8,822 nt of DNA from JBLHGU01 sp047615875 (lineage in GTDB: Bacteria; Pseudomonadota; Gammaproteobacteria; Arenicellales; CAJQKF01): assembly GCA_047615875.1 (NCBI GenBank), contig JBLHGU010000215.1, positions 1 through 8,822 of the forward strand, written 5' to 3'. How positions within the stretch are numbered: position 1 is the stretch's first letter; every line of letters begins with the position of its first letter. Under the pieces are notes generated by a model that was given only the letters and a program-made list of their open reading frames with translations, ran no database searches and was not told the origin of the DNA. The position numbers and the translations under genes are program-made. Below, in pieces: positions 1 to 5,431 of this stretch.

Positions 1-518
1 AATAGAACGTTTATATCTTTCATCTTGTTGATATTGCGTTTACTCGAAATGCTATTGGAGTGGCTATAAACAACTTTAAAATCGTTCCCTTCTACGACGC
101 CAATGTCCGCCTCCAGTTTAGTATCTGTCTTTTTTTCTGAAGATACATCCGCAGCACTTGACTTTGCCCTGTCTAAACTTCGAAATTTTAAGGTAACTTC
201 AGAATCTCCATCGCTATCCACTCTGGCCCTGAATGAATAACGCCTATTTTTAAGCTTACAGATTTGAGGGACATCATAGAAAGTAACCAATCGATCTTTT
301 TTCAGGCTCATTACTCCATCAATGGTTCTATTGGTTGCCGTTTCAATTTCCATCTTCAGAACATGGAGAAACTTATCAACCTGCACAGATTCATTGACTC
401 TTGAGAATAACTCTGGCTTCAACATAAGCTTGTATTCACTGGACGTGACAGGAACATTATTGGCTTGAGTCAATGCGCTATACCAAATAGTTAGGATTAT
501 AGTGAACAGTATTTTCAT
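1..518 (-). CDS. Exported CYTH-like domain protein, C-terminus cut by window edge
   Basis: This minus-strand gene opens with ATG at 516-518 and has no stop before base 1, so 172 codons are visible and the C-terminus lies outside the window. Residues 1-19 look like a Sec signal peptide: Lys2, a hydrophobic stretch (ILFTIILTIW) and a cleavable ALTQA end, so the product is probably periplasmic or exported. From about residue 45 on, the pattern resembles the CYTH/triphosphate-tunnel fold: a K-x-E-x-E strand (55-59), a FYD-x-P turn (80-84), R-A-R (97-99), L-K-F-R (110-113) and K-L-E (134-136), the alternating charged residues expected to face a tunnel. CYTH enzymes act on nucleotide or inorganic triphosphates; whether this exported relative is catalytic is unknown. 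There is no strong Shine-Dalgarno; the leader is AT-rich. The gene call is firm, the CYTH assignment is tentative and made by eye. Confidence 0.6.
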   Translation of the reverse strand, partial: MKILFTIILTIWYSALTQANNVPVTSSEYKLMLKPELFSRVNESVQVDKFLHVLKMEIETATNRTIDGVMSLKKDRLVTFYDVPQICKLKNRRYSFRARVDSDGDSEVTLKFRSLDRAKSSAADVSSEKKTDTKLEADIGVVEGNDFKVVYSHSNSISSKRNINKMKDINVL

Positions 519-736
519 TAATAATTTTGTTCTATTTAACAGATTTTATTTTTAAATCAGCAATCATAATCCAGAACGATTGGGCATTGGATACCTAGAT
601 ATGCTTTCACCCGGATGATAACAGGCAACATAGGATTAAAGTTTAATAGAAGATAGCTTCAAGGCGATTTGTAATATTGCCTCACTAAGGGTAACTTATA
701 TCAATAGGCAAAACGACAAATAGGACTCAGCTCGAC
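519..736. other. Divergent AT-rich intergenic region
   Basis: This gap separates the leftward CYTH-like gene from the rightward beta-helix-like ORF, so it should hold promoters for both. On the minus strand a TTGCTG hexamer (about 561-566) is followed 18 bases later by TTAAAT, a weak sigma-70-like pair close to the start of the leftward gene. On the plus strand an AGGA at 722-725 lies 11 bases before the ATG at 737, a poor Shine-Dalgarno. No RNA gene, repeat or further ORF was recognised. Confidence 0.3.
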
Positions 737-1297
737 ATGGGAATCAAGGCCGGAGATGGTGAAAGTGTTCAGGAGGCTATTAATCGAAGTGTGGCTGGCG
801 ACAAAATCATCATTACAAAAGGACGTTATCAAAACAGGCTGGCATTCCGAAACCGCCATGGAACAGCAGGAAAATGGATCACATTAACCGGTGATGATGA
901 TCAGGAGGGCAAAGCACTGTTTGGTGAAAAATTTCTAAGCAAGCGGAAGAAATTTATTGGCATGGATTTTTTCGGCGACCGTTTTTCTAGCACCTGGTGG
1001 AAAATTGCAGAAGATACTGCCAAAAAGGACGATAACGACAAATGGTTTGATTTTTTATCCCCGGCTCCCACAGATCAACCAATATTCAGACAGGGGGCAG
1101 CTGGCCTGTTTGAATTTAAGTCAAATACTAAATGGAGTACTAAAACTAACAGGCCAATATCAATCGAGTTACCTTCCGGCAACGCAAAAATAATTGAGCC
1201 ATCCTATGCTGGTGCTTTAATGGGAGGACAAAGAGTACCCCTTGATTGTGCGGATAAGGAAATTCAGGAAAGCTTTGACGCCCTGCGGCCTAATTGA
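737..1297 (+). CDS. Hypothetical protein with beta-helix-like N-terminus
   Basis: This 186-residue ORF starts at ATG 737. Residues 5-52 fit the opening of right-handed parallel beta-helix proteins (pectate-lyase/chondroitinase-B type): a G-D-G-x-S-V-Q-E-A-I segment, then A-G-D-K-I-I-I-x-x-G-x-Y, then N-R-H-G-T-A-G-K-W-I-T-L. These proteins usually bind or cleave polysaccharides and are exported and much longer. Here there is no signal peptide, and the frame upstream is open only to a TAA at 692-694. The rest of the protein, rich in Lys, Asp and Trp up to about residue 125, matches nothing I recognise. The ORF may be a short stand-alone protein, or a remnant that lost a 5' signal sequence and its downstream coils. 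It ends just before a hairpin and converges on the Rieske remnant. No catalytic residues can be assigned. Confidence 0.5.
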   Translation: MGIKAGDGESVQEAINRSVAGDKIIITKGRYQNRLAFRNRHGTAGKWITLTGDDDQEGKALFGEKFLSKRKKFIGMDFFGDRFSSTWWKIAEDTAKKDDNDKWFDFLSPAPTDQPIFRQGAAGLFEFKSNTKWSTKTNRPISIELPSGNAKIIEPSYAGALMGGQRVPLDCADKEIQESFDALRPN

Positions 1298-1302
1298 ATC
1301 AG

Positions 1303-1328
1303 TAAGCAATAGGAAATTTTCTTGCTTA
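1303..1328. terminator. AT-rich hairpin between convergent genes, possible terminator
   Basis: TAAGCAA at 1303-1309 pairs perfectly with TTGCTTA at 1322-1328 around a 12-base loop containing AAATTTT. It follows the stop of the beta-helix-like ORF and includes the stop of the convergent Rieske remnant, a suitable place for a bidirectional terminator. The stem is short and AT-rich with only an AAAA after it on the plus strand, so function is uncertain. Confidence 0.3.
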
Positions 1329-1520
1329 AAATGAATTTCCCACCATCGCCTGATACCAATGCACATGATGCTCTGAGCACTCTACCCGGCCGCGATCGAC
1401 AACGAAGCGTCCCTGTTGATAGCCACGTGATCTGAGGCCACGCTGCACACGTTCACACAGGCCTACATCTTCATCAGCAACAGTCCCACTGAACCACTCC
1501 ATGTAGGCCGTTTCTTGTTC
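1326..1520 (-). pseudogene. Rieske ring-hydroxylating oxygenase alpha subunit, C-terminal remnant
   Basis: Only the last ~64 codons remain, ending in TAA at 1326-1328. The read contains Y-M-E-W-F-S-G, then D-E-D-V-G-L-C-E-R-V-Q-R-G-L, then S-R-G-Y-Q-Q-G-R-F-V-V-D and finally S-E-H-H-V-H-W-Y-Q. This series is characteristic of the extreme C-terminus of Rieske non-haem iron dioxygenase alpha subunits, which hydroxylate aromatic, steroid or quaternary-amine substrates. The Rieske [2Fe-2S] domain and the mononuclear iron ligands are absent, so the product cannot be functional. Homology stops near 1515-1525, where the acyl-CoA synthetase remnant begins on the opposite strand; the frame meets a TGA slightly further upstream. 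The enzyme class is clear, the original substrate cannot be told from this tail. Confidence 0.8.
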
Positions 1521-1967
1521 GGTTGGCTCGCTACTCAGGAATCAGACGCCATCGATGAGGATGGCTGGTTGCATATCGGAGACCTCGGCAGCATTGATAC
1601 ATGGGGCCACCTTGGAATAACTGGCCGAGTAAAAGATATGATTATTCATGGCGGTGAGAACATATTTCCCGCCGAAATTGAAAACACATTACTGGAAGAT
1701 ACGTTGATTGCAGAAATTGCCGTAGTCGGTATACCTGATAAAAAATGAGGTGAGGTGGTAGCATGTGTTGCTTGCACAGAAAATAATCAGCCCATTGAGA
1801 CGAATAATTTACATGATTATTGCAGGCGACATTTGTCATCACAAAAAACTCCAACCATCTGGTGCCACGTAAAAGAATTCTCCATGACCGGCTCGCGCAA
1901 AATTCAGAAATTTGTGATACGAGATCGCTTTCTGCAAGACGCCTGTCAGTCCCGGCCATTGCACTAA
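1515..1967 (+). pseudogene. Acyl-CoA synthetase (AMP-binding) C-terminal domain, truncated and with in-frame TGA
   Basis: The frame encodes the end of an ANL-superfamily acyl-CoA ligase. Recognisable parts are A-I-D-E-D-G-W-L-H-I-G-D-L-G, I-T-G-R-V-K-D-M-I-I-H-G-G-E-N-I-F-P-A-E-I-E, I-A-V-V-G-I-P-D-K-K, and after the stop L-S-S-Q-K-T-P and T-G-S-R-K-I-Q-K-F with the catalytic Lys of the family. Some 400 N-terminal residues, including the P-loop and AMP-binding core, are missing. TGA at 1746-1748 replaces the Trp usually found after D-K-K (D-K-K-W-G-E-V-V); the same frame then runs without interruption to TAA at 1965-1967. In the A10 motif the Gly before K-I-Q-K is Arg. The stop plus the truncation make it a pseudogene. 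Such ligases charge carboxylic acids with CoA before beta-oxidation-like degradation, consistent with the SDR 17 bases downstream. Confidence 0.85.
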
Positions 1968-1972
1968 CTTAC

Positions 1973-1977
1973 AGGAA
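1973..1977 (+). promoter_or_regulatory. Shine-Dalgarno of the SDR gene
   Basis: AGGAA lies 7 bases before ATG 1985, ideal spacing. It fixes the SDR start here rather than at an in-frame ATG at 1820, which falls inside the synthetase remnant and would add 55 residues with no SDR similarity. Confidence 0.75.
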
Positions 1978-1984
1978 CAACAGT

Positions 1985-2800
1985 ATGAAACTGAAAGACA
2001 AGACCATAGTTGTCACCGGCGGTGCTCGTGGTATTGGCAAGGCACTCTGTGCAGCTTTTGCCCGCGAAGGTGCTCGGGTTGTGGTTACCGATTTATTAAC
2101 CGAAGAAGCCGAAGCTACTGCAAAGGAAATTGACGGTATTGCCATGACTTGCGACGTATCAAAGGAGATTCATATTCAACAAGTAGTTGCTGCCACTGAA
2201 CAACAAGTCGGACCCATCGATCTATTCTGCTCCAATGCTGGTATCTGTACGGGCGAACCCGGGAATTCAGCCTCCGCCAGCAATGCAGACTGGCAAGCCT
2301 GCTGGGATCTCCATGTCATGGCTCACGTCTACGCCGCCCGAGCGGTGTTGCCATCAATGATTGAACGCGGTGAAGGTTACTTCGTGCAAATGGCATCAGC
2401 AGCTGGCCTGTTAAGTCAAATTGGGGATGCGGCTTATTCTGCATCAAAACATGCTGCTATTGGATTTGCGGAATCGTTATCCATCACCCACGCAGATGAA
2501 GGCATCAAAGTGTCGGTTATCTGCCCCCAATACGTAGCCACCCCGATGTTGGGTTATGCTGAGGGCGAAGGCATTGGTCAATATGACGGTGTGATCAGTC
2601 CAGTACAGGTGGCCGACAGTGTCGTTCGTGGAATTGATTCTGAAAATTTTCTGATCCTCCCACACCCAGAGGTCGAGGGGTTCATAAAATTCAAAACCGC
2701 CAATTACGATCGTTGGCTCGGTGGCATGCGCAAATTACGACGCAACATCTTAATCAAGATCGGCAATACCCGTCTGCAAGATATGCACAAACTGGTTTAG
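1985..2800 (+). CDS. Short-chain dehydrogenase/reductase (SDR)
   Basis: This 271-residue protein is a full-length classical SDR, a cytoplasmic NAD(P)(H)-dependent alcohol/ketone oxidoreductase. The Rossmann glycine motif T-G-G-A-R-G-I-G spans residues 11-18. Asp36 at the end of the second strand favours NAD over NADP. C-D-V (56-58) and N-A-G (84-86) are in place, and the catalytic Ser138, Tyr151 and Lys155 (Y-S-A-S-K) have normal spacing. The structural Asn of the catalytic tetrad appears to be His110 (W-D-L-H-V-M-A), a one-base change from AAT to CAT. The C-terminal P-Q-Y-V-A-T-P-M segment after strand six is normal. The gene follows the broken acyl-CoA synthetase by 17 bases and probably shared its transcript, pointing to oxidation of a hydroxyacyl or ring-diol intermediate. 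Substrate unknown. It ends with TAG 62 bases from the convergent LicD remnant. Confidence 0.9.
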   Translation: MKLKDKTIVVTGGARGIGKALCAAFAREGARVVVTDLLTEEAEATAKEIDGIAMTCDVSKEIHIQQVVAATEQQVGPIDLFCSNAGICTGEPGNSASASNADWQACWDLHVMAHVYAARAVLPSMIERGEGYFVQMASAAGLLSQIGDAAYSASKHAAIGFAESLSITHADEGIKVSVICPQYVATPMLGYAEGEGIGQYDGVISPVQVADSVVRGIDSENFLILPHPEVEGFIKFKTANYDRWLGGMRKLRRNILIKIGNTRLQDMHKLV

Positions 2801-2862
2801 AAAGTACTTTTACGGTTCAATCTGGGGAAACGAAGCCCACATTAATCTGGCTAAATGCAGAT

Positions 2863-3429
2863 TTATTCATTCGACCATTTGCGCGATTCGGGATGTTCAC
2901 AACAGTTAAATGCGGATGCTCGCCCCATCAGTGGTACTCGTTGGTTCTCAGGGATTAGTTCATTGTAGTTACCATACACGCTGCAAAGATATCCCTCCCA
3001 ATTGTTTGGCACCTTAACCGCTACCCCCTCAAACTCCACATCGATCAGCGGGAAAATATCTTCATAGGTCGAGGCGCGGTCCCAGTCGTTAGCGGGATTA
3101 TGACACCACCACCTTGACCTTAAAGGTGTTGTAGGAAAAAATTGCTTGTGAGTTCTACGCATAATGCGCCGCAACTCGCAAAAAAACGATGTGTTGTACA
3201 CTCGTTTATATACCGGACCCGTAAACCGATCGTAAATAGAAATATCTACCTGTAGCCCCATTTGCCATTTCAGATTGCGTTTCTCTTTGATTTCTTCATA
3301 ACAACTATATCGATCGCGTAATTTAGCTGTAACAGAGCGTCGTTTCGGATAGCAGGGATCAGTGTAGGCACTCTGAAAAAATATATCACCCGGCAATTCA
3401 GGGACAACAATTTGACGAATCTGGAAAGC
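2863..3429 (-). pseudogene. LicD-family phosphotransferase, 5'-truncated
   Basis: The reading frame resembles the middle and C-terminal part of LicD proteins: L-P-G-D-I-F-F-Q-S-x-x-T-D-P-x-Y, then A-K-L-R-D-R-Y-S, later Y-E-D-I-F-P-L-x-D-V-E-F-E-G-V-A-V-K-V-P-N-N-W-E-G-Y-L and Y-G-N-Y-N-E-L-I-P-E-N-Q-R. LicD enzymes move phosphocholine or similar phospho-alcohols from a CDP carrier to cell-surface glycans. The N-terminal part, roughly 80 residues including the acidic DDD-type metal motif, is missing: LicD-like sequence ends near 3429, where the oppositely oriented hydroxylase sequence starts. The frame is open to a TGA at 3442-3444 and the only start in it is a TTG at 3394-3396 inside the domain, with no Shine-Dalgarno, so I treat it as a non-functional fragment. 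The stop is TAA at 2863-2865. The family call rests on motif resemblance; the substrate is inferred only from the neighbouring cytidylyltransferase. Confidence 0.72.
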
Positions 3430-3431
3430 GG

Positions 3432-3905
3432 ATCCCTCAATTCACCAATGACGGAACCTGGTCTGGGGTCTATCTCTACGATGTTCGTGGGCGAAATTCT
3501 GCAATCTGCGATTTGTGCCCGGAAAGTTCAAAAATCATCGACAACTTAAATGTTAATACGCATTTCGGGTTTGTCTACTATTCCGAACTCGCACCCGGTT
3601 CCAATATAACGCCACACTATGGAGCATCCAATTTACGCCTGCGTTGTCATCTAGGGTTGGAGATTCCTGAGCAAGAGTCCACCTGCATAACCGTCGGTGG
3701 AATCTCTAGAAACTGGGTTCAGAATCAGAGCATGTTCTTCGATGATGCTTATTTGCATCATGTAAATCACAGCGGAAATTTGCCACGAACTGTTTTGATT
3801 ATCGATTTATGGCATCCCAATCTCAAGTCCTCGGAAGTAAGCATGTTATCCAATCCGCTTTTTGCCGATTTCGGGAAATTTGATGACACAACGGCTATTA
3901 GTTGA
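3432..3905 (+). pseudogene. Asp/Asn beta-hydroxylase-like Fe(II)/2-oxoglutarate dioxygenase, 5'-truncated
   Basis: The frame encodes a double-stranded beta-helix domain of the aspartyl/asparaginyl beta-hydroxylase family. Visible are D-G-T-W-S-G-V-Y-L-Y with a following C-D-L-C-P-E-S-S, the first iron-ligand region T-P-H-Y-G-A-S-N-L-R-L-R-C-H-L-G-L (His codon 3615-3617), F-D-D-A-Y-L-H-H-V-N-H-S-G carrying the distal His, and P-R-T-V-L-I-I-D-L-W-H-P whose Arg would bind 2-oxoglutarate. The catalytic core thus looks whole, but no ATG or GTG start precedes it in frame; the only candidate is a TTG at 3513 inside the domain, and the 5' part is replaced by the LicD remnant. The gene ends with TGA 6 bases before the cytidylyltransferase, indicating a former operon. 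It may still be expressed as a shortened protein, but 5' loss makes a pseudogene more likely. Its target, protein or small molecule, is unknown. Confidence 0.72.
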
Positions 3906-3911
3906 TTTCCG

Positions 3912-4364
3912 ATGAGCAAACCCGTACGCGTATATTGTGTTATTACTGCCGACCTTTTTCACTTTGGTCATGTTCGATTTCTAAAGGCAGCCCTGGCATA
4001 TGGAGATCAGCTGATTGTGGGACTCTGTTCAGACCGGGATGTGGAGCGGTACAAACGCAAACCGATTCTGACACTAGCTGAGCGAACAGAAGTAGTTACA
4101 GCATGTAAATATGTTCACCAGCTAATTCCTTCGGCGCCACCGGATGTTAATCATGAGTAGATTATCAACAATCAGATCGACATCGTCGTCGCTGGAGACA
4201 CCTATACCGAAGCACAAATTGAAGCCTATTTTAAGGTTCCTGCAGGATTAAAGATTCTTCGACTGGTTCCATACACCCATGAAATCTCAACATCCGAAAT
4301 TATTAGCCGATGTCACACTGCGGTGACATTGGAAGGTGCAATCGAAAAACAACTTAAACCGTAG
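3912..4364 (+). pseudogene. LicC/TagD-like cytidylyltransferase split by in-frame TAG
   Basis: This is a small nucleotidyltransferase-fold protein of about 150 codons, the usual length for glycerol-3-phosphate, ethanolamine-phosphate or similar cytidylyltransferases that make CDP-alcohols from CTP. The H-x-G-H motif is at residues 17-20 (F-H-F-G-H-V-R-F-L), followed by G-D-Q-L-I-V-G-L-C-S-D, R-K-P-I-L-T-L-A-E-R-T-E-V-V and, in the second half, I-V-V-A-G-D-T-Y and E-I-S-T-S-E-I-I, the C-terminal nucleotide-binding signature. A TAG at 4158-4160 interrupts the frame between P-D-V-N-H-E and I-I-N-N-Q-I-D-I; the same frame then runs to TAG at 4362-4364. The second half holds part of the CTP site, so the 82-residue N-terminal product is unlikely to be active. 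ATG 3912 is 6 bases after the hydroxylase stop, with no clear Shine-Dalgarno, suggesting translational coupling. Confidence 0.83.
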
Positions 4365-4624
4365 CATTCGTTAGTAGTGATATTAATTTCGTGTTAGCGC
4401 AGATAAGTGTCAAACAGATGCCCGCCCGCTAAAATCAATGTACCGGCACCAGTCTCTCAATAGTTTCCGTACCGGTAGCAGTGCCGCCGATGTTTTACCA
4501 GGTGTTCCGGCAACTGCTATCAATTTGGATATTATTCATTCACTGTGCCTGGAAAACAGTGCCCGGCCTCTTGTTTCAATAGATTTAACCAGACGAAACC
4601 CTTTTCACTCTGGTGTGATTCTTC
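4365..4624. other. Gap with no assignable gene, possibly degraded coding DNA
   Basis: This region lies between the cytidylyltransferase remnant and the convergent cNMP-binding gene. A 64-codon plus-strand ORF (4438-4632) overlaps the end of the cNMP gene and resembles nothing I know. On the minus strand a short read ending in TAA near 4395 gives T-G-A-G-T-L-I-L-A-G-G-H-L-F-D-T-Y, which looks protein-like but is preceded by stops in all frames. A CCGGTAC heptamer occurs twice on the minus strand about 29 bases apart. Degraded coding DNA is likely; I cannot name the gene. Confidence 0.3.
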
Positions 4625-5092
4625 TTAACTAGCGTCAAAAGAGAAACGAAACAAATCCAGTTCGGCATTAGCGCTCCTTAACCGACGAACCAATAAAGTC
4701 AATAAGTTCTTATAAACTACGCAGCCAGCATCTTGGTGAGTACTTAGATAATTAGACAACTTATTATAGCCGATCACAAACAATTGAAAGTCCGACAAAC
4801 TTCTGACAGTGGCAGAGGCAGGCTGTTGGTCCGCAAATGCATATTCTCCAGAACAATCCCCCTTGCCCAAAATAGCAAGTGAGACTTCAGTGAGTCGATC
4901 AAACCCGGCTGGTAGATACACTTCCACTTCGCCATCAAGAATCACGTAGAGGTTCTCTAGAGGATCCTCCTCTTCGATCAAAATATCTTTGTTTGACCGA
5001 TGTTCCACATTTCCTGCCGCGAAGAACTGTGAGATCTGTGCAGAGTTTAGACCCGCTACAAGCTTCGAATTTTTAAAAACATCTTCGTTCAT
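4625..5092 (-). CDS. Cyclic nucleotide-binding domain protein (CRP-like effector domain alone)
   Basis: This 155-residue cytoplasmic protein is a single cNMP-binding beta-roll. Beta-roll features run from about residue 25: I-L-I-E-E-E-D-P (37-44), L-Y-V-I-L-D-G-E-V-E-V-Y (48-59) and the phosphate-binding-cassette region G-E-Y-A-F (82-86), ending P-A-S-A-T-V (91-96). In cAMP/cGMP binders that last motif is P-R-S/T-A, the Arg contacting the cyclic phosphate; here it is Ala92, so classical cAMP binding is doubtful. No helix-turn-helix follows, only a helix (about 123-150), so it is not a CRP-type DNA binder by itself. I chose ATG 5092 over an in-frame TTG at 5107, because ATG is stronger and a GAGA lies a suitable distance upstream. 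A TATAAT (minus strand, 5120-5125) would place transcription about 20 bases upstream. The role is probably a regulatory or sensor subunit; partner unknown. Confidence 0.85.
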   Translation of the reverse strand: MNEDVFKNSKLVAGLNSAQISQFFAAGNVEHRSNKDILIEEEDPLENLYVILDGEVEVYLPAGFDRLTEVSLAILGKGDCSGEYAFADQQPASATVRSLSDFQLFVIGYNKLSNYLSTHQDAGCVVYKNLLTLLVRRLRSANAELDLFRFSFDAS

Positions 5093-5431
5093 AGGTATTC
5101 TCAGCAAACTCTATTGCCAATTATAATGAATCGTTACAAGTGAATAGAAATTCTACCAATTCCGAGAACAATAAACCTACTTAAAATTGCAAGATTTTCT
5201 TTCATGTGTTTGAGCGAATTGTTCCTGGCAAAAATAATTGGAATATTTCATACCCAGGCATCTTATTAAAGGCAATATCCAGCGCTTGTTTTTCTAAAAT
5301 AATTCGGCTTAAATTAACACTGTTTGATGTTTATCGTGTGTTGGAGGGGAAGGTAGTTGCGCATTGAAATCTAACGGAACAAGTTCTATCGCTTAATCAA
5401 TAATACAATTCAGGTAAATTCTAATAGATAT
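5093..5431. other. Divergent AT-rich promoter region
   Basis: These 339 bases separate the leftward cNMP-binding gene from the rightward siderophore-interacting gene, so both promoters should lie here. For the leftward gene a perfect TATAAT (minus strand) occurs at 5120-5125, but no good -35 box is found 16-18 bases away. For the rightward gene, neither a clear sigma-70 pair nor a recognisable Fur box (GATAATGATAATCATTATC-like) was seen, although an iron-related gene might be expected to carry one. Nothing coding was recognised. Confidence 0.4.

Noticed and set aside
1820..1984. N-terminal extension of the SDR from an upstream in-frame ATG
   Set aside because: These bases are the end of the acyl-CoA synthetase remnant in another frame; a good Shine-Dalgarno and the SDR N-terminus place the start at 1985.
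2844..2863. Small hairpin AATCTG/CAGATT between SDR and LicD as a terminator
   Set aside because: Only six weak pairs with an eight-base loop and no proper T-run.
3394..3396. TTG as a real start for the LicD protein
   Set aside because: It lies inside the conserved domain (E-L-P-G-D-I-F-F-Q), has no Shine-Dalgarno, and LicD-like sequence continues upstream of it to about 3429.
3513..3515. TTG as a real start for the beta-hydroxylase
   Set aside because: Family-like sequence (D-G-T-W-S-G-V-Y-L-Y) is encoded upstream of it in the same frame.
1746..4160. Recoded stop codons (alternative code or readthrough) explaining the TGA and TAG
   Set aside because: Two different stop codons would need recoding, while other genes here end normally in TAA, TGA and TAG, and the affected genes also carry truncations or lie beside truncated ones.
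4460..4540. P-loop-like G-T-P-G-K-T-S on the minus strand as a nucleotide-binding gene
   Set aside because: The frame is closed by stops on both sides within about 45 codons and lacks other motifs of such families.
4438..4632. 64-codon plus-strand ORF as a gene
   Set aside because: It has no Shine-Dalgarno, no recognisable family, and its end overlaps the cNMP-binding gene on the other strand.
5300..5431. Fur box upstream of the siderophore-interacting gene
   Set aside because: No sequence with acceptable agreement to the 19-bp consensus was found.
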